Part shown: positions 33,362 to 46,737 of the stretch, piece by piece
Layout of the letters: each line of letters begins with the position of its first letter
How positions within the stretch are numbered: position 1 is the first letter of the stretch
From: Atopsyche davidsoni
Lineage: Eukaryota; Arthropoda; Insecta; Trichoptera; Hydrobiosidae
Length of the DNA: 64,000 bases
Assembly (NCBI GenBank): GCA_022113835.1
Contig: JAILWY010000028.1
Coordinates: 2,294,001 to 2,358,000 of the forward strand
Direction: 5' to 3'
Made by a program: the position numbers and the translations under genes
Notes under the pieces: model-generated
The model's input: the letters and a program-made list of their open reading frames with translations, nothing else
What the model was told of the DNA's origin: nothing
Databases searched by the model: none

Positions 33362-36300
33362 TCAGGAGTCGAGGCCGCGGTGCTTGCGCTTGATGCGAGC
33401 GTAGGGCCCCACATCGGGGTCCATGATGAAGTCGTACAGCACGGCGGACCACGAGTGGTGCTGCGGCAGGTCGTCATAGAACTCCGCCGCTATCCTCTTT
33501 ACCTGTCAAATTTAAATTAACGTTTTAAATTTAATAAACGTAAGTGTTTTTCAATTGTCAATTAAAAATTAGAAACTTTTCAAAGTAGAAAGATAGAAAT
33601 GCGCTCACCTCTGGTAATCGGCTACCGGGAACAGCGGGGAAATCATGATGCTCGTTGTGATATCCCACATTGAACGTGATGGCATTGAGGGGACCGTAGT
33701 ACGAGTACGTCTCGAATCCCTTCTTGAACATGTAGTGCTCCGAGATGAAGTGACCTAAAACGCAAAGTCGTACATTATCAAGAAAGCAACAACTTTACGA
33801 ATGCTCATAAAATATTGGCTGAACATAAAAATAATAAATAAGAATATAAAATACCCGCAACAGGGTGCAGCCCCATAGCCATGACAGATCCGATTATCAG
33901 ATATCCGAGCACGCGCCCACCTGCAAGCATAATTTATTTACATGTTAACAACGCCCGGTGATGTTTACCAAAAGAATATCATTCATCTTTTCGGCAGCAC
34001 ATACAAACAGACACGAATGGCAGACGAAACATTATATGCAACTATCCTCAAATAATATTGTTGAAAGGCCAATTTTACGAGGTCAATTGTGATGCAAAAC
34101 TATTAAAAAATATATACAAATTATCTCACCACAGAAGTAGTAGACAATGGCATCAAATATGAGCTGGATCACGAGGTTCACGTACTCCCAGTACGTCGGC
34201 TGCTTGGGATATGTGATCAGCGGCCGGAAGGCATAGAAGAAAGGCTGCAGCATGACCCAGCAGAACTTGCCCGCGGACGTGCAGAACAGCTTGGCCTCCA
34301 GCAGCGTGGGCAGATCCGTGTCGATCACCTCGTCCCCTTGGTACTGGAAAAATAGCAACAGCCAAAATCAACACCGGCACTTCGCTCCTTCACTGTCTCG
34401 CTAAAAATATCTACGCATGATTATTTACCCTGTGATGCTCGAGATGGTATTTCTTGAAGCTGATGGAAATGGGGATCCCGATGGGTAAGTTTGCGAAGAA
34501 GCCGAAGAGTCGATTGGCCATCGGTCGAGCGTGACCGAACGCCATACTGTGAGAAATCTCGTGAATAGCTGCAAAGGCAAACAAACATCCAGGTTATCGA
34601 TCACCACTGAAATCGGACCGTCTCAAGGCATTACCAAGATAAAAGACCCAATGCGGTCGGGATGAGTTTGGTCTTCCTCACATAAACATAGCAAACACTC
34701 CATAATTTTCACAGCTAATTCCAATGTGCGATAGCTTTTATAAATATTTATTTGCAGTAATAAATTAATTAATTATATGTCAAGAAATTTTTAAAAAAAA
34801 AAACAGTGATCTGAATAAAAATGTTTTCTGGTAAATTGAAGTTATATACATATATAGTTATAATAATAAATTAACTAGAACTCTACAAAGAGGTGATTCT
34901 ACTCGGATAAATATAATCTAACATGCTAACAAATGAAATACTTGTTAGTATACTGCATTTCTCCGTATAATATGTAGAAAGAGAAGAAAAAATAAAAATA
35001 ACAGCATCGATTTCAAAAACAAATAAGACGTAAGTGTTTACCCAGCTTTTGAGAATTACAAACCCAATTGTTATTATGAGTCAGATAATCAGTTCCCGAT
35101 AGAGGTAATCGGTGTGCGTTTGGAGAGACCGGCCGGCTGCCTGCAAATCAGTTGTCTGCTCTGAGGTTCAAGTACTCCGGCACTATCAGTGGAGTGGTCG
35201 CAGACACAAATCCAGAACGTTATTCATTGAGGATTATACTATCTCCAGTGGTCGTGCGCCACGTGGAGAAAATAATTAATTCATAATTATTATGTTCACT
35301 CCGCGAACAAAAGTCAGTCACAGTAACTAAACTACACAAATACATAAGCATTTAGAACTTTAGGCTTGGGACATCTACAGCATTCGCTTTGGGTGCTTCC
35401 TTCCCTTTAAACACTCCATAATTTTAACACTCACACGGGGTGTTGAATGCAACCCATACGATAAATTAAATCAATAAAACAAATACTGAATTTAGTAATG
35501 TCGTAAGAAACTTAGTTTTCAATGTATAGACAATCGTTAATATAAACGAGTATCCAAAATAATACACCATAAAAAAGATTATATATTTTTTTCTCACCCA
35601 TTCATTAGTGAACATAATTGGTCATCAAAAATCGAATCAAAAAAATTACAAAAAACACGTGAAACAGACACCTTTACGACTATTGCTGTTTGTGATCCCT
35701 GATCTTATCGCTAATATTGCGACCAGGTGGCCGATTGCTATCATCATATCAAGATATTTCTGAATGAAGAGCGCCGAGTCGTCCAATTACCAATCGCAAC
35801 CGCTGACTGTTCATACAGCCAAGATACAACGCAGAGAGGAAGGTCAGGTACTCGGAATGCTTTATCAGGAAAAGCAAAAGGATATTAAGAGCTGGATATG
35901 ATATATGATTTTACAAATGGTTTTCTAAAAGTAGGTGTATGAATTTCTACTAGGCCCACATAAAATTTCTGCTGGCCATCCATCATATTTGGAGCTATTG
36001 AATTACACATCTACGATCAATAAAAAAAATTATATGCAAAACCATAAAAAACCACCCAAAATAAAGGGACGCAGTTGGATAGCTGCAAGTTGGTGTCACG
36101 ATTTGTTGGTACACGTGTGGTGGCCTAATGATCTACAAGGTTATCGATGATGAAGAATGATCTACATGTTTATCTTATCTATAAAGTGGGATTTCTATGA
36201 AGTGTCCGACGTGACAACTCAGCTGACACCTGCAGCCAAGAGATACACTCGAAACCTGAAGAATTATTATTATTATACTAACCAGGAATAAAAATAAATG

Positions 36301-39300
36301 TTCACAGAATAATTAAATGCAGCACCTCTTAACACTTGAAGATAACGTGGATGGCGTAATTGAGCAGTTAGGAGAATAAATGTGTCATTAGACCGTACGG
36401 CCGTTGACTTTTATTATTTCGTAACTCAATCTACAGTAAATCGTTTGAATAACTACTGAAGGGTTGAAGGACGATAGATTCAACAGAATTTACAATGCAT
36501 ATCCTTTTATATATTAGTCAGGTTAAAATAATATACAGACTACATATTGTTCGGTTTGGAAAAATCACACTTCCAGTCCAAAAGTTTATCAATAAAGCCT
36601 AGGTGTTGGATAATCTAATTGTTTACTTTCTGTCACAACAAAGTTCAATATCATTTGTTCAACTGATCAAAATACACTCGGATTGATTGATTGAGAAACG
36701 ATGTATAACCAATCACTACTCTATTTAGGTTGAATCACCGATAAAACACTCTTATCTCAGATGAAACTCATTGTAACATTTGTTCCTATGCAATCACACA
36801 TCGTGATAGACGAGATATTTTCAAGGTCAAATTTCTGACTTATGAAATGTCTAGCCTAATAGAAGTTATTATTCGTAATTACTAATCTTACCTTATAGAT
36901 GGAAAATCACATAAATATAGTAGAGTTTTGAAAATGTATACAATTGATTTTCTTTGTATGACATTAGCGGACTAAAAAGTCGAGGTATAGAAAAATGTCA
37001 CAAAATGACCTTCAAAGGGCATAACATATTGATTTTCATAAATATGAAGTAATAATATCTTCAGCAAGCAGGTAAGTAATAATATAATTCAGTAATAATA
37101 GAACAAAAGGCATAATCTGCCACCTGATACTTTGTTACCCGACTTCGATATCTCATTTTATTCACATTTGATTATGAATCACATAAAAGACAATAGAATT
37201 TCCCGATTTATTGAAAATATAACATCACGTAAGAGATATAGCTGTGGTAATCACATATTGCATCAAAATACATATCTAATAAAACACCTGTACAAACGTG
37301 TGAATACGGACCCGACCATCTTTGAATACAACAGTCACTGAATAGACGTTGAACCTGTGAACTCCATCTAAAGTCGTAGACCCCGACTACCGATCCACTT
37401 AACAGTTACATACAGTAACCGCACTAAGAATTCACCAAGTAATCTAAGTTGATTTGGTTGGTAAAACGGACTATGCTCTCACCCAGCATGAGGGAGTGGT
37501 TGATGACGCCGCCGAAGAAGTAGGCGACGAACAGCGTGAGCGGCCAGCTGCGATCCTTCATGACGTACATCATGACCATCTGCAGCAGCACCATGCCGGT
37601 CACCACCCACTTGAAGTTGGGGTCGTGCCCAAACAGTTTCTTGATTTGCGGGTACTTTTCTGAGTAACACAACAGAAAATTATTATACAAGGGTAGTTTT
37701 TTTTTACATAATAAAACATTTATGTAACATTTCGTCGAAATTATTTGTTTATATGGATCGCGCCTCTATTGACATGCTTTATAGACAAATAATTGAGTGA
37801 CGTCAAATGATTGAGACATGTTTTACACAACTTGCTAGCCGGCAATCATGGAAACAATCAATATTGTTACAGAATTCAATCTTGGCTTAAGGTCTACACA
37901 ACATTTTTTGTCTGTTTTCGTTCTTCACTGGTCCACTTCACATTTTTTATGAAACATCATTTATTTTGTACAGAATAAACCTGATAAAGGGACATCGATA
38001 AATAAGAAATAACGAAATAAATAAGAAAGATTATCTTATACAGAGGTTTACAATAAATGATACATTGTATACTACAATGTATTGATGCACTGCGGAGTTC
38101 CAAAAATGATTTGACTTAGTAAACAAAACGTCAGCAGTAGATGACTTATTCTTTTTAGTGTTCAACGTTTACATTTTATAACCAAAACTTACTAAATATC
38201 TTTTGGACATACCAAAAAGTGAATTCACAGCAAGAGCTATTTTCAACTAATTAACAGTAGCATACCTATATAATAATAATATATAAATTACCTTAAAAAA
38301 TTTAAATATCTTCATGAACAGTCTTGGTCCACTACAAACAATTATAAAATAGGTGAGGTATTTAATAAGGACAGCCGTTTAAGTCCGAGTGTCGAGATAA
38401 TACCAGCGGACATTAATGACAAAATCAATTGGCTTTATTGGTCTAATTTCTTCTATTTCGGTAGAAGTATGCACGAGTTTCATGCTACTGAGATATGGAA
38501 AACTAGTCACTAAAGATGCAAAAAGAATCATATGGAACGGCCGATGACTATTTGCTTTTTGCAAGAAAATAAAACATTGAGCAACTATTGGGTAACGAGA
38601 GATATTGACTGTAGAAATAAGGAATGAAGCTCTCGTCTGACTATCCTGGCGTAATCAAAAAACCACTAAAATTCACACGTATTTATGCATTACGAATAAT
38701 GATTTTCTTGGTTGCAACTTTGTTAGGATTCGCAGGTTATTTTATCATATAATTGATGATTGATCTGACGAAGATTACGAAATTGAAATTGAACTGAACA
38801 CTAAAAATGTTGCTTTTTAATAATCAGAAAAAAAATTGGAAGTGTAAGGAGTACGTCTTTCTTTACAAAAAAGATAAAAAATTGTAAACGTTTTTTTCCT
38901 TGTCGGTACGGAATTATAGGTATAATTTAATGAATGACTCAATGCTGCTTTTATGCAATAAAGATTAAAGTTATGTTTATTAACCTAAAGTGCTATTTGG
39001 TATAAGAATATAACTATTACGAGAAGAATTGAATAAATATAAAAGAGTTAAATTATTATAGTATATATCTATACATTAGACGTGTGGTTTGTGTCATTAT
39101 AAATTGACCGCACAGAATAAATTAAAAGGCGAAGTATTAACAATATTCAACAAATCTCTACGGAATAATAATGATTTTTTTAATGTTTTATAACGCTAAG
39201 CTTTAGTGGCGGAAGTATTAGATGATTTGCACGGGTGATTCATAATATCAGGCAACTTTACTAAGTTAACCTTTGGTAAATAGCCTCTCCGCAGAGTACA

Positions 39301-39837
39301 TATTTATCAAGTGATGTTTAAATATGTATATAATATATAAAAATACAAGAGATTTGTCTTATTTTTTATATTATTATAAGCAGACACGATAACACTAAAC
39401 GATAATCTGAACGATACTTCGAGGCCCGTCCAGTCTGCAGAAAACATCATTTTGACAAGGCAATTTTTATTTTATTTTGCCGGCTTTTATATGAGGTACA
39501 TTTACAAAAAAAACGCGAAAATACATTAAATATATAATTTAAAAAGATTGTGCAGACTTTTTATTATTTTCTACATATGTCATTTAAACTCACGGCGTAA
39601 CCGATCTCTAATTTGACAGCGATCTTCACGAAATTTATCAACGGATCCGATAAATATAAACTAAATAACCGTTTGAGTGATCTGTTTAACGTGTAAACAC
39701 TATTTACAGATAAGGTGTTTAAGTATTTACATAAAACATTGAACCTGAAACTTGCCTAGTATTTGAGTCCTCCGGCTGGCGTGAGGTTCCTCCGTATAAC
39801 TCCACTCAAAGTCCGTCCTGGACACGTGTGCACCCAT
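33362..39837 (-). CDS. ifc: Sphingolipid delta-4 desaturase DES1 (infertile crescent)
   Basis: Seven exons: 39837-39756, 37659-37483, 34568-34429, 34343-34130, 33920-33855, 33754-33609, 33502-33362; 321 aa (human DEGS1 is 323). The ER enzyme introduces the trans-4,5 double bond that turns dihydroceramide into ceramide. All three di-iron histidine boxes are present: His-Glu-Ile-Ser-His (89-93), His-Leu-Glu-His-His (128-132), His-Asn-Glu-His-His (259-263). The N-terminus Met-Gly-Ala-x-Val-Ser-Arg-x-Asp-Phe-Glu-Trp keeps the Gly2 myristoylation context of the family. Hydrophobic segments lie at about 45-80 and 150-225. Intron 1 (2.1 kb) uses a GC donor, AG|GCAAGT; intron 2 is 2.9 kb. The family identity is certain, and ifc is the fly name for the single orthologue. 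Confidence 0.97.
34569..37482 (-). other. DES1 intron 2, repeat pieces inside
   Basis: The 2.9-kb intron holds a repeat piece at about 36046-36125 (CCACCCAAAATAAAGGGACG) that recurs near 9789, and a GC-richer patch at about 35095-35230 with GAGGTTCAAGTACTCCGGC, faintly like a tRNA B box. No other coding exon seen. Confidence 0.5.
37660..39755 (-). other. DES1 intron 1, no other feature
   Basis: AT-rich intron with GC donor at 39755-39754 and AG acceptor at 37661-37660. No repeat or coding segment stands out. Confidence 0.6.
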
Positions 39838-40060
39838 TTTGATATTTAATAAGCTTGCTGAAGTATCCGACTACACTTTGTGATGAAATGACAGCCGCAC
39901 GGCACCTGCCGCGGTGCGAATTTAAGTTTCGCGAAGCCGGCGATGTGCGAATGTCGGCACTCTGACATTAAACGACCACCATTGCGCGACGCCCCCTCCG
40001 AGCGCGACTTCCAGCGGCTCTCAAACTTTACCGTCTCGTGCTCAAAAACAAACCGTTACC
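39838..40060 (-). promoter_or_regulatory. DES1 promoter / 5' leader, CpG-rich
   Basis: Directly upstream of the DES1 start codon the base composition rises sharply, with many CG dinucleotides (CGGCACCTGCCGCGGTGCG near 39900 and CGACGCCCCCTCCGAGCGCG near 39988). In an AT-rich genome this is consistent with a promoter and 5' leader. No TATA box is obvious. Confidence 0.45.
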
Positions 40061-43000
40061 AAAAAAATATACACAAGAAAAAAATATTTCAATACAAATT
40101 ATAATATTATATATCCTCAAATTAAACATAAAAATAATATATAAATAAACCAAACAAGGCACTTCACTTTGCACTGAATTTATATGAAAACAAATACAGT
40201 GCCCAATGCTATTTTATGCTACCTAATTTTTTTATTATTTTTTATCTACATATAAATATTTTTTTTCAAAAATTTATGCGCCGAAATTCATTTATTTTGT
40301 TTTTTTTTCAAAACATTTTTTTTTTTTTTGTTATCTTGAACAAATTATTTCACCGCGGCTCACAGTTTTGGATCCTCAGTCGTATGATTTCTCCTGCGAG
40401 CTCTCATTGGTTGTGAATTTCTCAAGTCTATTTTCATTTTATTCATCACACTTTGCAAACATGTAGTCTTTATTGCGGGATCAATGTTGTAAAATACTTG
40501 AAATTATTTTATACTAATTTATTATTTAGTATACACTATATTTTATATATACATATATAAACACTTATTTCATAATTTAATGCATAAATCTATATTACTT
40601 TCATTGATTATAGATTTAAAGTTACCAAGTATCATTATTATTTTTTTTACTGAAAACTCAATTTCATAAAGATTTTTCTTGTTGAAATTTCTACCAATAT
40701 AAACTGAATTAATTTTAGTTTCTACAAAACAATTTGCTAGTATTTTTTTCAATAATTTACTCCCAGTTCAGATGTTATAAAATATCAGCTGACTTAATCA
40801 ACCAGTCATTTAAAAATCACGTCGGCACACTCAACAATTGGTTATCTCTTGCGTAAACATTGTTAACAAGTCTAACCAAATATATAACCGAACCTACGCA
40901 TGTGTTTGTCGTGTGTAATGTATATTCACAATATTCGGAAGTTGGACATGTATTTGTATACTCACCGTTAGTAATAATGCATAATATAAATAAACTATAA
41001 TAGCTGCTGCAGTTCACGAGGCAGAATGACTAAAGCCTGCTACACTCGCTGCGACACAACTGACAACCTGGTTACTGGCCAATAGCGTTTTTTTAGTCTG
41101 GATAAAAATAAATAAAAAGACCCCATCACTTAACCACTGCAGTAACTCTAAATATGTTGTCATAATTCATTTTACCTGATTTATTGATTTTTTGTATTGA
41201 GTGCAGTGACGAGTTTTTCTAAAGTATTCCATGCACACGATTCCTGGAGATGGAGAAGTTAGCAGGGCTGTACGCTGTGAATCCAAGCCACTAACGCCTA
41301 GACTCCTCAATTAACAACCTGTTATAAACGTCACACCATCGCTTTTTCAGGAAACGGATTTCTCATATATAAAATGCAATTTTTTTATAAAGTTGTTGCA
41401 TTTATTAGGTAAACGCAATTTGATTAATAATAAAAAAAAATTGAATTTTTAGTAGCTTTGTGGGTTGGACTTTTAGATTTCATTACTTACAATTACAAGA
41501 ATCATATAATTTGGATGATGTATCAACTTGTTTCGTTTAAGGTAGATGGGGTTCGTCGCCTTTCTTTATACCGTCAAGGTATTCCAGGTACAATTTCTTG
41601 ACAATACATATATGGATGCGTATACATTGGATACATACAAATCAAATACTAGGCATGCAAAGCATGTATTAGACCCACTTTCGTCACATAACACTCATCA
41701 CGAGGTGCTACAAAAGATAAAATAAATTTAACAATTACATTTTACACAAACTTATGCAGAAAAAGGGTTTTTAAAAAAACACAAAAACACAGAATTCAAA
41801 ATATTTATTTCATATAAAAATATACAGTTTATGGTTTTTTTAAATAAATATAGAAGAAATTAAAAATATCTATAATCTAATGAATATTAAATAATAATCA
41901 TACCTAACTAACCTAAGGAGTAAATCTTTTTAAAATATACGAAAGATATACCCTCCAGTTGATGATGATGAGTCCAATGTTATAAGTTATTTTTTATTAA
42001 AGATATGATAATAGTTGTTATGAACACCCTGTTGATTATATTTAAGGGGGCTGTGTTTTTTGTTGGCACACTGGGTGTATCAAGTGCATTTATTTCTATC
42101 TCCTTTTCTTTAGATCCTGTGGTTGTGATGTCACTAAAACATTTTCAGTTTAAAATACAGGTTATCAAATATACTCCACGGCCACGTGTAACGTTTGATA
42201 CACGTCAAATAAAAAAAACTCGTGTATATATTATACAATGAATATATTGCAACTTTTGACGATTACACGAAAGTACACACAAGTACTCACTCGTATATAT
42301 ATTAAAAAAATAAAAACACTTTAAAATTGTGTTGGCATTAAAGTTAAAATTTTGCATCCAAAAATCTGGTCAGTCATATCAGAGCATGTTAGTAATTTTT
42401 CAAACATTTTATATGATAAGAAATTAAATATTGTTATTTCACATGAAGTTTATTTGTACACGACTAGTTACGGTTTAAAGCAGGACTGCTCTCCGGTGGC
42501 GTGTCGTGACTTCAATGGCAGGGCAAGTCCGCATGTGCAACAAGCGCCAAAACACATTCAAAAGAGATGTTATTTAAGTAACATGCGAACACGTTTATGA
42601 GCTTGCAAATAATATAATAATATTCAATCCATCTTTTATAAGTTGTTGGTATTTGATTAGTTTCAATCTGACGTTATATTTCGACAACTGAGCTGTAGAG
42701 CTTACTCAGCCGTTATTATATTTTATAAAGTAGGTATTTAATAAAAAAGAAAAAAGGTATTTCAGGTCTATTCATAAATAATTTTGCCTTCATAACAAAT
42801 GATTTTTAATTATGCTTTAAAACAATGTAATATTTTATAACAAAGGAAGTATAATTTTTCAGGTGGCATTTATTATAAGATTTGTAACGCCAAGTAAAGT
42901 GTGATGCGGAAAATAGCAAGATAAAGATGATTAATAACAATAGATTCTTTAAATAAAAATAACAGAGTTATTTATTTAATTACTATTTCATTGATAGAAA

Positions 43001-43852
43001 CGTGGAAAACAATTAACGTGTGTATGGTTGCTCTTTGACTTCGTCATATTGTCATCTGTGAGCATGTTAATTGCAGATGAATAACTGTTGAACGACGATA
43101 TATTAAATTGTACAAATGTTTTAATAATTCAAACAAAAACAATCACACAATATCTCCGAGTGTTCATCAATATTTTGGATTCGATTACGATTTATCTAAA
43201 ACGAAGTTAAAGCGTGATTGATAAGTTTACAAGTGACCAATGCACACATAATAAATTAAAAGTATTTGACTAAAATTTAACAATTTAATGAAATATAAAC
43301 GGTAATTTTTTTTTTTGTATTATGCATCAAAATAAATGTATTTTATACAATATTTTAATAATTTAGCATCTTTTACAATTTTGAAATACTGTACCGCAGC
43401 AAATCATGGTCGTTTTTTTTATTATAACACTAAGTGCTTAGCATTAAGTGATTCTGTCAGTTGTTAGCATAACACTATCAGGGAAGAAATGAAAGTAAGA
43501 AGCATTCATATAAATTTTTATCTTTGCTTTAAGCACAGAACGTTTAAAAACTCATGACTTCACTTAAAAAATGGTTAAGAATAACCTCTGAAAATTTCTT
43601 TTTTAATTTCTTATCTTAAAAAAGCCACTGGATCAAAAATTTTGTAAAAGTCTAAAGCTTTCAATGATTCATTAATCTTTGAGGTGATATGAAAAGAGGA
43701 AGGAAATTAAAGCCCAGTTTTTCTTTTTTTGGATGACATCATGAGTTCTAAAAACATCCTTTATATTGTGAAAACGCGGTTTTAAATGTTTAATGAAATC
43801 ATTCTCAGTTTATTCGATACGATGTAATAATAAAATTATTTTCATCGTGCAT
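40061..43852. other. Intergenic DNA between DES1 and the DUF4789-like gene
   Basis: AT-rich DNA with poly-T runs at about 40299-40330. A dispersed repeat (GCCTGCTACACTCGCTGCGAC at about 41034, related to 7459, 10970 and 49991) is present. Open frames at 42005-42600 have no known similarity. The minus-strand AATAAA at 43809-43814 belongs to the gene on the right. Confidence 0.45.
43809..43814 (-). terminator. Poly-A signal of the DUF4789-like gene
   Basis: The minus strand reads AATAAA 39 nt past the stop codon at 43853, close but acceptable for a short 3' UTR. It supports the exon ending here rather than splicing on. Confidence 0.55.
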
Positions 43853-45841
43853 TTACCTGCCAGGCCTGCCCTTAGTGTCTCTTTTTCTCTTCAGCTGGTT
43901 CTTCAGGTCCAATAAGAAGGCCAGCTCGTCCTCCTGCGTGATGACCACCTCATTCTTACACTGGTTGCGATCGTCGACCCTGCACCTCGGCACTGCATCG
44001 ATGAGATGTAACTCCAAATTTGACAATAAGCACATTGGAATGTGAGTTCTCTCGTTCAATCCGAAATAATACTCTCCCTGCTTGTCTGCTTCACAGATGG
44101 TTCGATCACCTATTTTGTAACATGGACCGTTTCCGTCCATTGGAGCGTACATTTTGTTATCAGCCTGCCTTCTCAGTCTGTTTTTCAATAAGTTTCTTCT
44201 ACTTGAACTTAGAGAACTGTATCTCGGACCATAATTCTCATTTACCAAAGTTGGCATTGAACCCTCAATACTTAAAACATTTGCATCTGAAAAGTTCACA
44301 CTTTTCCCGAGAGCTGTATCTCCATAATGGGTTACGTGGTGAAAATCGCTGCTATATGTTCGTTCCGCACTTCTTTTTTTTCTTAGTGCTTCTTCGTGGT
44401 TATTTTCTTTGAGACAGAGGTCTGCAGAGCATGTTGTTGTTCGAGTGTTTACGTCGAATGTGAAGACTTGTCCTTCTTCGCAAGGCTCTTGCTGGTAGAA
44501 TTCATAACATCCATTGTTTTCCTGAGAACAATGTAATACTTATTAAAGTTTTATTATTACACCTTTATTTTATATTAATGACTTGCACACAAGCACAAAC
44601 TTATGTCAGCTTGATATGACTGAATTTTGAATTTATTTGATATAATTGAACAAAAAATAAAGATAATTACTTCATAGATTCCATATTCAGAGGGGCACGA
44701 GCAAATTCCTGATCCGAATATGTCATAAGATATTTCCCAATTTCCAGGACCGGTGCAGAAGGCAGCCTTAGCACGGGACTTGTCGATGCAGCGTCGTGCA
44801 GTTGGCCAGTACACCTAAAAATTAATTTTAAATGGATAAAGCCTTTGAAGGTCACAAGTAATTTATAATTGACCCTCGACACGAATTTGTACGTTCTGCT
44901 ATAATTATGATTTTTAATAAAAATATAGAGGCTTGATTTTGAAAAAATCTATATAAATGAAAATATATTATTGTATAAGCGCAGCCCTGCCTCAGTAATA
45001 AACATAAATTATTTACATCATTATCAATAAATAATAATAAAAAAAATAAAAAATTGTTGTGACATTAGTGACATCTATTGACAAATCAAGTAAGCTTTTA
45101 ATTAGTACAATAAAAAGATCACAGATGGCGTTAATTAAATAATATAATAAAATTGACTGATAATAAATTAAAATTAAAACTATTTAAACTAATGCAAAAA
45201 AAAGGGTTTTTTTATTATATATTTAAGTCAATAACGAAAATTGAGAAATCCATGTAAACTACCACCTTAAGCCACATATTGTTCCATTTCCTTCTCAACC
45301 CCCATCAGACCTCACCCCCACCTCCACCAGCGTCTAACAAGAAATTAATACTCACATCATTCCTATTGGTGCAAGGCTTACGGACGCAAGTCGTCTTCAT
45401 GGGCAGCTGCAAGTTCCACTCGGGCTGGTCGGGCCTGTAGTTCTCCATGACCAGGATGTGGTTCTTGTCGCAAGGACCATCCAGCCCCAGGGTCTCGCAC
45501 TTGCCCTCGTGCATCACCTTCTTCATGGAGAAGCAGTCTCTCTCCGACTGGTTGAACCTCGACAGGGGGGTTTCCTTGGGTCTCGCGGGGGCCATGGGCC
45601 GCTCCCATGGTGCTGAAGGCTCGTTTTCTTCGGCGAAGACGACAGCGTCGTCCGTCGAGGTCTGGTACGCCTGCCGTTTGGTTCGGATTTTCTCTGAGTG
45701 TTTTAGGTTTTGCGATTCGGGATTGAGGTAGTCGCCTCTATAGTTTCCGGTCTGTGAGACCACACTGGCGGAAATGGTTGTGGTGATTGCGATTACAACT
45801 GCCACCGTGTACCACAAATTCTGCACGCTCGGTTGCTTCAT
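43853..45841 (-). CDS. Secreted Cys-rich protein, DUF4789-like
   Basis: Three phase-0 exons: 45841-45356, 44814-44671, 44521-43853; 432 aa. Residues about 9-29 form a hydrophobic segment (signal peptide or signal anchor) followed by Ser-Ala-Ser. A Lys-Arg-Gln site near residue 55 and further Arg/Lys clusters in exon 3 suggest proprotein cleavage. Spaced cysteines in Cys-x-Gly-Pro-Gly / Gly-Pro-Cys and Glu-Pro-Cys-Glu-Glu-Gly-Gln phrases, and Tyr-Trp-Pro-Thr at the start of exon 2, resemble the insect DUF4789 family, whose function is unknown. An upstream in-frame GTG at 45862 is not used as start. The stop TAA overlaps a perfect donor (AG|GTAAAT), so an alternative C-terminus is conceivable. 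Confidence 0.75.
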
Positions 45842-46161
45842 TTTCGGATAGAAGTTATTCACAATACACTGCTTTTATTGTTTATATTATCATTGTTTGC
45901 TGATGCTTAAAAATAATATGCATGCAAAATAATTATATTAAAATATAAATATCATGCCAAAAAAAATTATTCATGAGCATATTTGGGGCTTATATTTTTT
46001 GAATATATTAACTGTATTTATTATAAGGAAAAAATATAAATCCTACTCATATACGGTGCTTAAACTAAGTATAGTTAAGTCACAAATACTAACAAGACGT
46101 TTTGTGAAATAAAATGCTTAAAAAAAATAATTTTATTTAAAAGAAAATATTATTTTTTATG
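45842..46161. other. 5' flank of the DUF4789-like gene
   Basis: AT-rich promoter-side DNA. No distinct motif seen. Confidence 0.4.
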
Positions 46162-46337
46162 CAGTGGCGTGCGGTCCATGCAAGCAATAAACCATTGGAT
46201 ATCATAAAATATATTCAATTTTAGCTAACCGTTTTTGTACAAATATTTTATATGGATTTAAAGTAAAATATTATACTCTATTATTGTTCAGTAAGCAAAA
46301 CTGCTTGTCTTGGTTTTATACTCATGACACGCCACTG
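46162..46337. mobile_element. MITE with CAGTGGCGTGCGGTCC termini, 176 bp
   Basis: The left end reads CAGTGGCGTGCGGTCCATGC and the right end GACACGCCACTG. The internal CTGCTTGTCTTGGTTTT also occurs in the 70-bp copy at 8257-8326. A third copy ends at about 56868 (GACCGCACGCCACTG). No open frame. I see no target duplication here. Confidence 0.7.
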
Positions 46338-46411
46338 CTCTCTAAAGCCTTATTTTGAATAAAATCTTGATGTTTTAAATAAATATTAATGTATTTTTAT
46401 TTTTGTTGCAA

Positions 46412-46573
46412 TTTTAAAACCGGTTTGCGAAAAACCGGTGCATTAGAGACGACTTCTCAAAAGTCACAGTAAAGTAGACATCGCACTCATTTTTATTCTT
46501 GAATTTCTATAAATAGTATATATGAGAAAAATAATCACTAGCAAAACACTAAAATGTCACCGGTTTTAACTAA
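46412..46573. mobile_element. Possible MITE with TTAAAACCGGT ends
   Basis: TTAAAACCGGT near 46413 and ACCGGTTTTAA near 46561 are perfect 11-base inverted ends about 160 bp apart. A further ACCGGT lies just inside the left end. A lone TAAAACCGGTTTTTCG lies at about 47822. The end sequence suggests TTAA-type insertion, but this is only one copy. Confidence 0.4.
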
Positions 46574-46737
46574 CAGTACAATATTGATAAAAAAACATTT
46601 GATTTATTTATTATTTGGCCTAGAATTTAAATTGAGTCCTCCCAACATTAAAACACTCAACAACAAATAAGAAAATAAATACAGGCATTAATTGATTGAA
46701 CCTCTCTTAGATGCATCCAATAAAATAAATATATTTG

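Noticed and set aside
33259..33520. Open frames on the plus strand and in other minus frames over the last DES1 exon
   Set aside because: Shadows of the real coding exon 33502-33362.
37454..37670. Plus-strand frame opposite DES1 exon 2
   Set aside because: Antisense shadow; the minus frame encodes conserved desaturase sequence.
45378..45731. Alternative frames over exon 1 of the DUF4789-like gene
   Set aside because: Shadows caused by GC-rich coding DNA; the chosen frame has signal segment, cysteines and phase-consistent junctions.
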